This document shows positions 34,654 through 45,088 of a stretch of 64,000 nucleotides of DNA, piece by piece. The stretch spans positions 39,741,943-39,805,942 of the forward strand of contig NC_083571.1 of assembly GCF_027579695.1 (NCBI RefSeq), written 5' to 3'. Position 1 is the stretch's first letter. The number at the start of each line of letters is the position of its first letter. The DNA is from Neoarius graeffei (taxonomy: Eukaryota > Chordata > Actinopteri > Siluriformes > Ariidae). Both the position numbers and the translations under genes were made by a program. Under the pieces are notes generated by a model. It was given only the letters and a program-made list of their open reading frames with translations, was not told the origin of the DNA and ran no database searches.

Positions 34654-34896
34654 TACAGTAACAGTCAAAAGTTTGGGCACACCTGTTCGGTTTTTCTGTA
34701 TTTTGACTATTTCCTACACTGTAGAACAATATTGAAAACCATCAAAATTATGAAAGAACACAGATGGAATTATGTGATAAACAAAAAAGTATTAAAAAAC
34801 AAAATATGTTTCTTATTTTCTTTAAAGTAGCCATGGTTTACCTTAATGACAGCTTTGCACACTATTGGCATTATCTTCTGCAGCTTCATGAGGTAG

Positions 34897-34897
<1 letters not shown>
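34654..34897. mobile_element. truncated Tc1-like end
   Basis: Begins ACAGTCAAAAGTTTGGGCAC, a recognised fish Tc1 terminus, and runs into the 3' coding side (TAATGACAGCTTTGCACACT) before stopping at a CA repeat. Confidence 0.7.

Positions 34898-34951
<54 letters not shown>
34898..34951. repeat. (CA)n microsatellite
   Basis: About 26 CA dinucleotides. Confidence 0.97.
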
Positions 34952-34953
<2 letters not shown>

Positions 34954-34955
<2 letters not shown>

Positions 34956-35050
34956 GACGTTGTGTAATGTGAGTGATTAAGTATGAGTGTTTAGGAAGTG
35001 AGTTGAAACTTGGAAAAAAACTAAGGTTAAATATCAAAACAAAGGAATGA
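34954..35050. repeat. right arm of a long-range inverted repeat
   Basis: Reverse complement of 31656-31750 with few mismatches. Confidence 0.85.
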
Positions 35051-35524
35051 CCATAAAGCAGCTAGAAGTAGGTTATCTGATCACACAGTAACTCTGGATG
35101 GCCTTTCTGTTTCTTCATGTGCAGCAGTAAAAGGTGATCATTGACTTCAGCCTTTCATTTGAAACTCGTATCGATAACATTACAAGTATAGCGTTCTTTC
35201 AGCTCAGAAATATTGCGAAGATAAGAAATATAATGTCACTACATGATGCAGAAAATCTAGTTTGTGCCTTTGTTACCTCTAGGTTGGATTATTGTAATGC
35301 CTTAATGCATAAACAAGCTCCAGTTAGTCCAAAATGCAGCAGCAAGAGTCCTTACTAGAAGTAGAAGAAATGACCACATCACCCCTCTCTTATCCACACT
35401 GCATTAGCTCCCAATCAAATTTCCCATTCATTATAAAATACCACTATTGACCTTTAAAGTGCTGAATGGTCTCAGGTCACAGTACCTGAGCAAATTTCTG
35501 GACCTTTATGACCCGTCACACCTA

Positions 35525-37128
35525 CAGTGGTGCTTGAAAGTTTGTGAACCCTTTAGAATTTTCTATATATATTCCATATATATGACCTAAAACATCATCA
35601 GATTTTCACACAAGTCCTAAAAGTAGATAAAGAGAACCCAGTTAAACAAATGAGACAAAAATATTATACTTGGTCATTTATTTATTGAAGAAAATGATCC
35701 AATATTGCATATTTGTGAGTGGCAAAAGTATGTGAACCTTTGATTTCAGTATCTGGTGTGACCCCCTTGTGCAGCAATAACTGCAACTAAATGTTTCCGG
35801 TAACTGTTGATCAGTCCTGCACACCGGCTTGGAGGAATTTTAGCCCATTCCTCTGTGCAGAACAGCTTCAACTCTGGGATGTTGGTGGGTGTCCTCACAT
35901 GAACTGCTCGCTTCAGGTCCTTCCACAACATTTCGATTGGATTAAGGTCAGGACTTTGACTTGGCCATTCCAAAACATTACCTTTATTCTTCTTTAACCA
36001 TTCTTTGGTAGAACGACTTGCATGCTTAGGGTCATTGTCTTGCTGCATGACTCACCTTCTCTTGAGATTCAGTTCATGGACAGATGTCCTGACATTTTCC
36101 TTTAGAATTCGCTGGTATAATTCAGAATTCATTGTTCCCTCAATGATGGCAAGTCGTCCTGGCCCAGATGCAGCAAAACAGGCCCAACCATGATACTTCC
36201 ACCACCATGTTTCACAGATGGGATACGGTTCTTATGCTAGAATGCAGTGTTTTCCTTTCTCCAAACATAATGCTTCTCATTTAAACCAAAAAGTTCTATT
36301 TTGGTCTCATCCATCCACAAAACATTTTTCCAATAGCCTTCTGGCTTGTCCACGTGATCTTTAGCAAACTGCAGATGAGCAGCAATGTTCTTTTTGGAGA
36401 GCAGTGGCTTTCTCCTTGCAACCCTGCCATGCACACCACTGTTGTTCAGTGTTCTCCTGATGGTGGACATGAACATTAACATTAGCCAATGTGAGAGAGA
36501 CCTTCAGTTGCTTAGAAATTACCCTGGGGTCCTTTGTGATCTCGCCAACTATTACATGCCTTGCTCTTGGAGTGATCTTTGTTGGTCGACCACTCCTGGG
36601 GAGGGTAACAATGGCCTTGAATTTCCTCCATTTGTACACAATTTGTCTGACTGTGGATTGGTGGAGTCCAAACTCTTTAGAGATGGTTTTGTAGCCTTTT
36701 CCAGCCTGATGAGCATCAACAATGCTTTTTCTGAGGTCCTCAGAAATCTCTTTTGTTCATGCCATGATACACTTCCACAAACATGTGTTGTGAAGATCAG
36801 ACTTTGATAGATCCCTGTTCTTTAAATAAAACAGGGTGCCCACTCACACCTGATTGTCAACCCACTGATTGAAAACACTTGACTCTAATTTCACCTTCAA
36901 ATTAACTGCTGATCCTAGAGGTTCACATACTTTTGCCACTCACAGATATGTAATATTGGATGATTTTCCTCAATAATTAAATTACCAAGTATAATATTTG
37001 TGTCTCATTTGTTTAACTGGGTTCTCTTTATCTACTTTTAGGACTTGTGTGAAAATCTGATGATGCTTTAGGTCATATTTATGCAGAAATATAGAAAATT
37101 CTAAAGGGTTCACAAAATTTTAAGTACC
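35525..37128 (-). mobile_element. Tc1-like transposon in L2 LINE
   Basis: Left end CAGTGGTGCTTGAAAGTTTG after TA (35523-35524). The right end is decayed near GGGTTCACAAAATTTTAAGT. The minus-strand transposase at about 36760-35746 is broken. Confidence 0.88.
35746..36760 (-). pseudogene. Tc1 transposase (degenerate)
   Basis: Minus-strand fragments in order: HTH (YKTISKEFGLHQSTVRQIVY), [38 protein letters not shown], a stop after NTAF near 36237, then QQDNDPKHASRSTKEW and SPDLNPIEMLWKDLK, ending GGHTRY at 35746. At least two frame or stop lesions. All three catalytic acidic positions are visible. Confidence 0.87.
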
Positions 37129-37848
37129 ATTATTACTTAGATTAAAAGGTGCAGAGTATTTGTTAAAGTGAAGACTACATCAGGGGGCAGAGTCTTTTCT
37201 TACAAAGCCCCATAGTTATGGAACAGCCTTCCAAGTAGTGTTTGGGACTCAGACACAGTCTCAGTGTTTAAGTCTAGGCTGAAAACATATCTGTTTAGCC
37301 AAGCTTTTTGTTAATAGTTTTTATTAGGTAAAGGAGTAGATCTGGAGGGTCCTCAGGCATGGAGTGTTTTGGTAAACTGGGATGTTTGGATGCTGTGCCT
37401 CCCAGTTCTCACACATTCACTCGGGTTTGTTGATGGTGGAATGGCTGCTGTTTTATGTCCCAGGGCTCCCTCATGGCCATGTTGCCTTCTGGCTCTCCCT
37501 TTTAGTTATGCTGTTATAGTTTGTCTTGCTGGAGTCCCTGCTTGCACTCAGCACACAAGTACACTCTTCATAACCATTATGTGACAACAAGCAGACCTAA
37601 AAACCTGTGTCGTCCCCCCGAGTTACATTTTGATCCTGAGACACCAGTGATGCTGACCTCTCTAGCTCTCCCGACCTGCCTGATCCATCCTGATGTACCC
37701 TACTTCTGGCTGAGGTTCTCATCACATCGTTCCTATGGAGGACAGCCCCATATTACAGTTTTGCTACAATGGTTTAGGACAACAATCACCATGATAACTT
37801 TAGGACTGCAGTTGTCAGGAACAGTTTTTATTTTTCTTTAAACCTGCT

Positions 37849-38167
37849 TGTGGCAGCGGGGGCGTGGTCAAGCGCCGGTCTGTGACAGGAGGGTGGAGCC
37901 AGGGAAGGTGAGTGGCAGAATCACTACACCTGACGGTAATTAACCTGTGTTTTGTGTGTGTTTTCCCAGTAAACCGCTCCCTATTTAAGGAGGCTGACAG
38001 AGAGCGGAAGGAGCGCAACCCGGGAGCGGATGCAGAGTGTGTTTATGTGTGTGTGTTTTGGCTTACGCCGCTAGACTGAAAAGTTTGGGAAAATAAATAA
38101 GCCGTCTCTGCATCTAAACGTTGTCCTGTCGTCCTCTGTGCTCCACCCACACATTATCTGCACTACA
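37849..38167 (+). repeat. 5' LTR of Gmr1-like copy 2
   Basis: 319 bp, TG...CA ends, TATTTAAGG TATA-like box about 37982 and AATAAATAA about 38092. Followed by a primer-binding site TGGTGCCGAAACCCGGG. Confidence 0.95.
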
Positions 38168-38212
38168 GTGGTGCCGAAACCCGGGAAAGGTGGAGCACCA
38201 GTCCTGCAGCCC

Positions 38213-39098
38213 CATGGAATCCTCCCCGTTCGCGGACTTGGTCCACGCCCTCGCCACGGCTCAGCAGAGCCAGCACCAGGCACTCGTCATGCTCCAAAAG
38301 GAGCAGGAGCGCCGCTTCGAAGCCCTGGTGCTGGCCCAGCAGGAAGATCGAGAGGCATTCCGGCATCTCCTCGCGTCGGCGGGGTCCACCAGCGCCCCGG
38401 CCGCGGGCCGGTCTCCCCTCACCTTGACCAAGATGGGCCCGCAGGACGACCCCGAGGCTTTCATCACCTTGTTTGAGCAGGTCGCCGAAGCCTCGGGGTG
38501 GCCGATGGAGCAGCACGCGGCGCGCCTCCTCCCCCTCCTGATGGGAGAGGCGCAGCTGGCCGCACTACAGCTCCCCGCTGACCTTCGGCTGGCCTACGCC
38601 GACCTTCGCTGGGCCGTCCTCCAGCGCGTGGGGCGCACGCTGGAGCAGCAGTGCCAGCGCTTCCGTGCGCTGCGGATGGAGGAAGTCGGCAGCCCATTCA
38701 CGTTTGGCCAGCAGCTCTGGGACGCCTGCTGGCGGTGGCTGAGGGCCGAAGATCGCGACGCCGAGGGAATCATCGACCAGGTGGCGCTGGAACAGTTCAT
38801 CGCCCGCTTACCAGCCGGAACCGCGGAGTGGGTCCAGTGCCACCGCCCGGCGTCGCTGGATCAGGCCGTAGGACTGGCGGAGGATCATTTGGCGGCTGTT
38901 CCGGCGGCAGGACAACTGATGACATCGTCTTCTCTCTCCTCTTCTCTCTCTCTTTCTCCCCCCCTCCTCCCTTGTCCCGTCCTCGCCCCATTCCCCCACC
39001 ACGGAGGCGGGGGCCGGCTCCACCCCAGCCGGCCCGCTGCACCCGTGGTGCCCTCCCATTTCTCCCTTCTGTGTCTGTCTCTCCCCCCCCTCAGGTGA
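38213..39098 (+). mobile_element. gag region of Gmr1-like copy 2
   Basis: Capsid-like frame starting MESSPFADLVHALATAQQSQ, parallel to copy 1, with the gag core DDPEAFITLFEQVAEASGWP and a proline-rich tail. Domain extent approximate. Confidence 0.85.
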
Positions 39099-39109
39099 GT
39101 GAGCCCCAG

Positions 39110-42100
39110 AACACAGCTGCAGAGGGAAGGCCCGGGCCGGTTTGCTGGCGCTGCGGGGAACCGGGCCACCTGCAGCAACAGTGTGCAGCGATGGAGGTGG
39201 GGGCAGTGGTGCGGATCCCCAACGCGCCAGAGGCTGCCCTCGATCGGGCCGGAGCGTATCGCATACCGGTAAGTGTACAAGGGGCTACATATCAGGTGTT
39301 GGTGGATTCAGGTTGCAATCAGACCTCGATCCGCCAAAGCCTGGTGCAAGACGAGGCATTGGGGGGAGCACAAGGGGTGAAGGTGTTGTGTGTGCATGGG
39401 GATATTCACAGCTACCCATTGGTGTCGGCCCACATATATTTCAGAGGGGAAAAATCGATAGTGAAGGCGGCAGTTAATCCTCGCCTTACCCACTCTTTGA
39501 TCTTGGGGACTGATTGGCCGGGATTTCGGGGTTTAATGGCACGCCTAGTAAAGAGTGGGTCCTGCCGGTTGACAGGGGAAGGTCCCGGTGTCGCTTTGGC
39601 TGGAGCTGCAGTCGCAGAGCCGTCTACGTCATCTCCGCGACAGAGTGAGGAGCCGCCGGCCCCTCCTCTTTCTATTGGGGAATCCCTCGCAGATGTCCCA
39701 CTGGAACAATCGCGAGACGAGACTCTGCGACACGCGTTTGACCAAGTGAGAGTAATCGATGGTCAAACGCTCCAGCCGAACGCCACCCCGTCCTTCCCCT
39801 ATTTTTCCATTTTGAAGGATAGGTTATACCGAGTGACGCAGGACACTCAGACGATAGAGTGAGTCACCCAGTTGTTAATTCCAAAGAGCCGCCGGGAATT
39901 GGTATTCCAGGCGGCTCACTTTAATCCCATGGCTGGACACCTCAGGCAGGATAAGACACTTGCCCAGATAATGGCCCGATTCTATTGGCCGGGGATTCGC
40001 GGTGACGTCCGTAAGTGGTGTACGGCGTGCCGCGAATGCCAGTTAGTAAATCCAGCGGCCATTCCAAAAGTGCCCTTGCGCCCCCTACCATTAATCGAGA
40101 CCCCGTTCGAAAGAATTGGGATGGATCTCGTCAGGCCATTAGATCGGTCAACACGAGGGTACCGCTTTATATTGGTTCTGGTGGACTATGCAACGCGATA
40201 CCCGGAAGCGGTGCCTCTTCGCAATATCTCAGCACGCAGTATTGCAGAGGCCCTCTTCCACGTCATCTCCTGGGTTGGAATCCCGAAAGAGATTCTGACT
40301 GACCAAGGCACCTCGTTTATGTCACGAACACTGAGCGAACTGTATGGGCTACTGGGTATTAAGCAGATCCGCACCAGCGTTTATCACCCACAGACGGATG
40401 ATTTAGTTGAACGGTTCAATCACACCCTCAAGAATATTATCAAAAAATTCGTAAGTGAGGATGCACGTAACTGGGATAAGTGGCTCAAACCCTTGTTGTT
40501 TGCAGTGCGAGAGGTCCCCCAAGCCTCCACGGGGTTCTCCCCATTTGAATTATTATATGGGCGTAAGCCGCGCGGCATCTTAGATGTACTGCGGGAAAAT
40601 TGGGAGGAGGGACCTTCACAGAGCAAAAACGAAATTCAGTACATTATGGATCTGCGCGCAAAACTCCACACGCTCACCCACCTAACTCAGGAGAATTTGC
40701 AGCAGGCCCAGGAACGGCAAGCCCACCTGTACAACAAGGGCACGCGCCTTAGAGAGTTCACTCCGGGAGATAAGGTACTCGTCCTGTTGCCCACATCGAG
40801 CTCCAAATTAATCGCCAAGTGGCAAGGACCCTTTGAGGTCACACGGCGAGTCGGGGACGTCGACTATGAGGTTAGGCGAACGGACAGGGAGGGGGCACTA
40901 CAGATCTACCACCTCAATCTGCTGAAACTCTGGAATGAGGGGGTCCCCGTGGCATTGGTGTCGGTAGTTCTGGAGAAGGCGGAGCTGGGGCCGGAGGTCC
41001 AAAAAGGGTCATTGGCATCACGTACCTCTCCGGTCCCCTGTGGAGACCACCTCTCCCTGACCCAACTCACGGAGGTCGCCCAGTTGCAGGCCGAGTTTTC
41101 GGATGTGTTCTCGCCCCTGCCCGGTCACACTAACCTCATAGAACACCACATAGAGACGCCCCTGGGGGTGGTAGTGCATAGCCGTCCTTATAGATTACCC
41201 AAACACAAAAAAAAGGTGGTTCAGGAAGAACTTCAGGCCATGCTCGAAATGGGCATCGTCGAGGAGTCCCACAGTGACTGGAGCAGCCCGGTGGTCTTGG
41301 TTCCCAAGGCCGACGGCTCGGTCCGGTTCTGTGTGGACTATAGAAAAGTCAACACGGTGTCTAAATTCGACGCGTACCCAATGCTTCGTATTGATGAGCT
41401 GCTCGATTGACTAGGCGCGGCTCGCTTTTACTTGACACTGGATTTGACGAAGGGATATTGGCAGATCCCCTTGACTCCATTATCCCGAGAGAAAACGACC
41501 TTTTCCACACCGTTCGGCTTACACCAGTTCATCACACTTCCGTTTGGGCTGTTTGGGGCGCCCGCTACGTTTCAGCAGCTGATGGACCGGGTCCTCCGGC
41601 TGCACACCACCTATGCGGCCGCTTACCTAGACGACATCATCATTTATAGTAATGACTGGCAGTGGCACCTGCAACACCTGAGGGCCGTCCTTAGGTCGCT
41701 GAGGCGGGCGGGACTCACTGCCAACCCGAAGAAGTGTGCGATTGGGCGGGTGGAAGTACGGTATCTGGGCTTCCACTTGGGCAACGGGCAGGTGCGTCCC
41801 CAAATTAATAAGACAGCAGCGATTGTGGCCTGCCCGAGGCCCAAGACCAAAAAGGGGGTGAGACAGTTCCTGGGGCTGGCTGGCTACTATCGTAGGTTTA
41901 TACCTAATTATTCGGACGTCACCAGCCTGCTGACTGACCTCACTAAAAAGGGGGCGCCAGATCCGGTCCAGTGGACGGAGCAGTGCCAGCGGGCTTTCTC
42001 TGAGGTAAAGGCTGCACTGTGTGGGGGCCACTTTTACACTCCCCTGACTTCTCTCTCCCTTTTTTGTTACAGACGGATGCGTCGCACAGAGAGCTGGGGG

Positions 42101-42425
42101 CCGTTTTGTCCCAGCGGGTGGAGGGGGAGGACCGCCCGGTCCTATACATCAGCCGGAAGCTGTCAGTGCGTGAGGGGCACTACAGCACAATTGAAAAAGA
42201 GTGCCTGGCGATCAAGTGGGCGGTCCTCGCCCTCCGTTACTACCTGCTGGGGTGCTCTTTCACCCTCTGTTCGGACCACGCGCCCCTCCAGTGGCTCCAC
42301 TGCATGAAGGATGCCAACGCGCGGATCACCCGTTGGTATCTGGCACTCCAACCCTTCAACTTCAAGGTGGTCCACAGGCCGGGGGTGCAGATGGTCGTGG
42401 CGGACTTCCTCTCCCGTCAAGGGTG
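39110..42425 (+). mobile_element. pol region of Gmr1-like copy 2 (PR-INT-RT-RH)
   Basis: Zinc knuckle (CWRCGEPGHLQQQC) about 39140-39185, protease-like (VLVDSGCNQTS) about 39290, integrase about 39900-40560 (WCTACRECQLV, ILTDQGTSF, VYHPQTDDLVERFNH), reverse transcriptase about 41150-41900 (RFCVDYRKVN, YLDDIIIY), RNase H about 42070-42420 (QTDASHRELGAVLS, ending VVADFLSRQ). Integrase precedes RT. Confidence 0.9.
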
Positions 42426-42480
42426 GGGGAGTCGGCTGCGGGCCGGACGGGAGCCTGGCCTGAGTCGGGCGGTGGGGGTA

Positions 42481-42799
42481 TGTGGCAGCGGGGGCGTGGT
42501 CAAGCGCCGGTCTGTGACAGGAGGGTGGAGCCAGGGAAGGTGAGTGGCAGAATCGCTACACCTGACGATAATTAACCTGTGTTTTGTGTGTGTTTTCCCA
42601 GTAAACCGCTCCCTATTTAAGGAGGCTGAGAGAGAGCGGAAGGAGCGCAACCCGGGAGCGGATGCAGAGTGTGTTTATGTGTGTGTGTTTTGGCTTACGC
42701 CGCTAGACTGAAAAGTTTGGGAAAATAAATAAGCCGTCTCTGCATCTAAACGTTGTCCTGTCATCCTCTGTGCTCCACCCACACATTATCTGCGCTACA
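42481..42799 (+). repeat. 3' LTR of Gmr1-like copy 2
   Basis: 319-bp LTR preceded by the G-rich polypurine tract GGGCGGTGGGGGTA. It ends 317 bp before the cxcl8-like start codon. Confidence 0.95.
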
Positions 42800-42919
42800 C
42801 TGCTTTACAACAATGTTGATAAAAGCGCGATACCGATAAACTGACTTGACTTTCCGCTTTGCATAAGATCACATTTCCTGTTGATTATTTCATTGCTCTG
42901 ACCACAAAACATTGTGTCA

Positions 42920-43116
42920 GCTCAAACTTTCCCCACCACAGAGTTGCGCAACATACAATGACTCATATATACACAGGGCTTTAAAATTGCGCGCCAGCCT
43001 TACACACTCTCACACATTCTCTTGCACATACCTGATACAGAACGCAGAGGACAAGCCTACGTTTTAGCATAAGTGTTAGAATTAGTATTAGCAATAAAAT
43101 TGTTGAGCTTTTAAGG
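42920..43116 (+). promoter_or_regulatory. cxcl8a: cxcl8-like proximal promoter and 5' UTR
   Basis: A C/EBP palindrome TTGCGCAA (42944-42951) is followed by an AP-1 site TGACTCA (42959-42965), with a kB-like GGGGAAAGTT on the complement (about 42925-42934). A TATA-like TATATA (about 42966) follows. The human CXCL8 promoter is controlled by the same trio (AP-1, C/EBP, NF-kB). The sites lie 125-160 bp downstream of the Gmr1-like 3' LTR. Transcription start not determined. Confidence 0.65.
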
Positions 43117-43174
43117 ATGAACTGCAAGATGGTGTCTGTTTTTATGCTCCTGGTCTTCATCACCCTGACAGTAG
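43117..43174 (+). CDS. cxcl8a: CXCL8-like chemokine, exon 1 (signal peptide)
   Basis: First of four exons of a complete CXC chemokine gene (43117-43803; 91 residues). This exon encodes MNCKMVSVFMLLVFITLTVG, a signal peptide with a hydrophobic core, and ends with a GTAAGG donor in phase 1. CXCL8 (interleukin-8) is a secreted chemoattractant for neutrophils acting through CXCR1/2. The four-exon layout with this phasing is standard for CXCL8 genes. The protein matches my memory of zebrafish Cxcl8a (lineage 1) closely. Confidence 0.93.
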
Positions 43175-43181
43175 GTAAGGC

Positions 43182-43183
43182 TA

Positions 43184-43232
<49 letters not shown>
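43182..43232. repeat. (CA)n microsatellite in cxcl8-like intron 1
   Basis: About 24 CA dinucleotides starting 8 bp after the exon 1 donor. Confidence 0.97.
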
Positions 43233-43235
<3 letters not shown>

Positions 43236-43399
43236 GTCTATATTCATACACATTCTTACATTCAAACTCTGTTACTTCGCAGCGTCAATATCTATATCAC
43301 TGGAGTTAATGCACACTTTGGTGGTTTGGGATGTGGTCTGGAATTGCTTACACTGTGATAGTGTTTATGATGCTACTGAGGTGTGTGTGTGTGTTACAG

Positions 43400-43517
43400 G
43401 AGTGAGTGTTGAGCCACGGTGTCGCTGTAGTGGAGTTGAGAGTCGCCGTATTGGGAAACTGATTGAGCACGTTGAACTTTTCCCTCCGAACCCACACTGC
43501 ACACACACTGAAATCAT
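43400..43517 (+). CDS. cxcl8a: CXCL8-like chemokine, exon 2
   Basis: Encodes VSVEPRCRCSGVESRRIGKL, then IEHVELFPPNPHCTHTEI. The CRC pair is the CXC motif and HC is the third cysteine. The residues before CXC are EPR where mammalian CXCL8 has ELR; non-ELR versions are usual in fish lineage-1 CXCL8. Acceptor TTACAG, donor GTGAGT, exon ends in phase 2. Confidence 0.94.
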
Positions 43518-43606
43518 GTGAGTCTCCTCACCTATGCGTTACTAACTTAATGACTGAGTATAAACATTAATCTCTGTCTCTCTCTCTCTCGCTCTCTGTG
43601 TATCAG

Positions 43607-43693
43607 AGCCACGTTGAAGGGCAGCCGTCAGCAGATCTGTCTAGACACTAAAGCACAATGGGTAAAGAAGGTGATTGAGAAGATCATGGCAAA
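43607..43693 (+). CDS. cxcl8a: CXCL8-like chemokine, exon 3
   Basis: Encodes ATLKGSRQQICLDTKAQWVK, then KVIEKIMA. It supplies the fourth cysteine (ICLD) and the C-terminal amphipathic helix. Acceptor TATCAG after a CT-rich tract, donor GTAAGT. Confidence 0.94.
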
Positions 43694-43790
43694 GTAAGTT
43701 ATACACACAGACACATACTTTCATTTACACCAGCATTTCAGTTGGTATTTGAGGGACTGTGTTAATTTCTGTGTGCTTTCTCTTTTGCAG

Positions 43791-43803
43791 CCGTTCACCC
43801 TGA
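43791..43803 (+). CDS. cxcl8a: CXCL8-like chemokine, exon 4 and stop
   Basis: Completes NRSP and stops at TGA 43801-43803, after TTTTGCAG. The mature protein after signal cleavage would be about 70 residues. Confidence 0.92.
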
Positions 43804-43960
43804 AGATGTAACCTGCACTATGTTGAGAGTGTCTGTGTGTATTTGTGTGTGCATATATGTTTAAGTGTCTGACTTCATCTGCGCTATTTATTTATGTATT
43901 TAAATATTTATGTCATTTTTCTATTTCTTTCTTTTTTTTAATAAAAATGAACAATAAATA
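43804..43960 (+). promoter_or_regulatory. cxcl8a: cxcl8-like 3' UTR with AU-rich elements and poly(A) signals
   Basis: Overlapping ATTTA pentamers (TATTTATTTATG, AATATTTATG; about 43886-43912) are typical of unstable cytokine mRNAs. AATAAA signals lie at about 43940 and 43953. Confidence 0.85.
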
Positions 43961-43964
43961 CATT

Positions 43965-44319
43965 CTGTGTCTGATGACTCTTTCGCATCTCCTAGGGGCA
44001 ATAATGTGATGTGAGTCCAAGTTAATTATCTTAACTGTTTGAAATAAAATAGCAGATAATTCTAAAGTCCAAATACGGAATCTTCTGCCATTTCACATTG
44101 CAATGATCCCACAGTCTAGAAAATAATTAAAAAAATATAGAATAATGATCCAATATGTAAGCAATTTGTCATTATTATAATGACATTATGATCAGTTGTA
44201 ACACCACTTTCTTCAGTTCCAGGACTGTATGGTAAAATGATGAAAATTTCAGGTTCACTGATTCTCATCAGGTAGCAGGAATAATGTGTACGTATCTTAG
44301 GGGTGAAAACAGAACATTA
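43965..44319. other. unassigned intergenic sequence
   Basis: AT-rich flank after the chemokine gene. No coding or repeat signature seen. Confidence 0.3.
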
Positions 44320-44505
44320 CAGGAATTTAGCAGATGTTCTTATCCAGAATGACATACAACAAACCCAGAGCAGCCTGGGGAGCAGTTGGGGGTTAGGTGC
44401 TTTGTTCAACGGCAATTCAGCAATTCTTGCTAGTCCAAGGGATTGAACCAGTGACCTTTTGTTCCCAATGCTGCTTCTTTAACCATTAGGCCATGGCTTC
44501 CCCCC
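44320..44505 (-). mobile_element. tRNA-derived SINE, second family
   Basis: The minus strand reads GGAAGCCATGGCCTAATGGT with TCACTGGTTCAATCCCTTGG as B-box, then AACTGCTCCCCAGGCTGCTC. It is a different family from the abundant SINE. Its tail-like sequence recurs at about 61270-61455. Confidence 0.7.
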
Positions 44506-44509
44506 ATTA

Positions 44510-44800
44510 GGTATCCCATTTTAATATAATGGTTAAAGAAATTATAGAGTGTGCACTGAGTGCAAGCAGGGACTCCGGCAAGACTAACTATGACAGAATA
44601 ACTAAAAGGCAGAGCCAGAAGGCAATGCAGACATGAGGGAGCCCTGAGATATAAAGCAGCCAGCCACTACACCGTCAACAAACCCGAGTGAACGTGGGGT
44701 GGGGCGGGGCATGACAGCATCCATACATCCCAGTTTACCAAAACACTCTATACCTGAGGACCCTTCAGATCTATTCCTTTACCGAATAAAAAACTCCTGC
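44510..44800 (-). repeat. L2-type LINE 3' UTR fragment
   Basis: Reverse complement of sequence near 37320-37560 (CATCCATACATCCCAGTTTA; CACTCTATACCTGAGGACCC). Confidence 0.7.
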
Positions 44801-45044
44801 ATGGGTTAACTTTTTGGCTATGCAAATTTAGATTTTTAAAAAGAAAAACATTTCAATGAAAACATCTATTATTTCAATATTTAAATAATATTGGCTGGGA
44901 TTGAATGGTATATAGGATATATTCCATTCAGCTAGCATGGTATATAGGATATATTCCATTCAGCTAGCATGATATTGAACGAGTCTTCGACTCGTTCAGT
45001 ATCATGCTAGCTGAATGGAATATATCTTATATACCACAAAAAAG

Positions 45045-45045
45045 C

Positions 45046-45088
<43 letters not shown>
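45045..45088. repeat. (ATT)n microsatellite
   Basis: About 14 ATT units inside the foldback element. Confidence 0.96.

Larger units (their letters stand above)
35075..37600 (+). mobile_element. L2-type LINE 3' part, split by a Tc1
   Basis: The plus strand encodes VIIDFSLSFETRIDNITSIA, then [17 protein letters not shown]. After the Tc1 at 35525-37128 it resumes with YLLKVKTTSGGRVFSYKAP (one-frame reading from 37155) and KTYLFSQAFC. This is the conserved C-terminal end of L2/Rex-like LINEs. The 3' UTR continues to about 37600. A related 3' UTR piece is inverted at 44510-44800. Confidence 0.75.
37849..42799 (+). mobile_element. Gmr1-like Ty3/Gypsy LTR retrotransposon, copy 2 (broken)
   Basis: Full-length element with TSD CTGCT (37844-37848, 42800-42804) and 319-bp LTRs. 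Same part order as the copy at 628-5516: gag, CCHC knuckle, protease-like, integrase, reverse transcriptase, RNase H. It is broken, with about three breaks, but largely readable. The LTRs differ at about 5 of 319 sites (roughly 1.6%), so insertion was recent on a genomic timescale. Its LTR differs from copy 1 in the 3' half, so the two are separate subfamilies. It lies in the same orientation as, and directly upstream of, the cxcl8-like gene. Confidence 0.94.
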
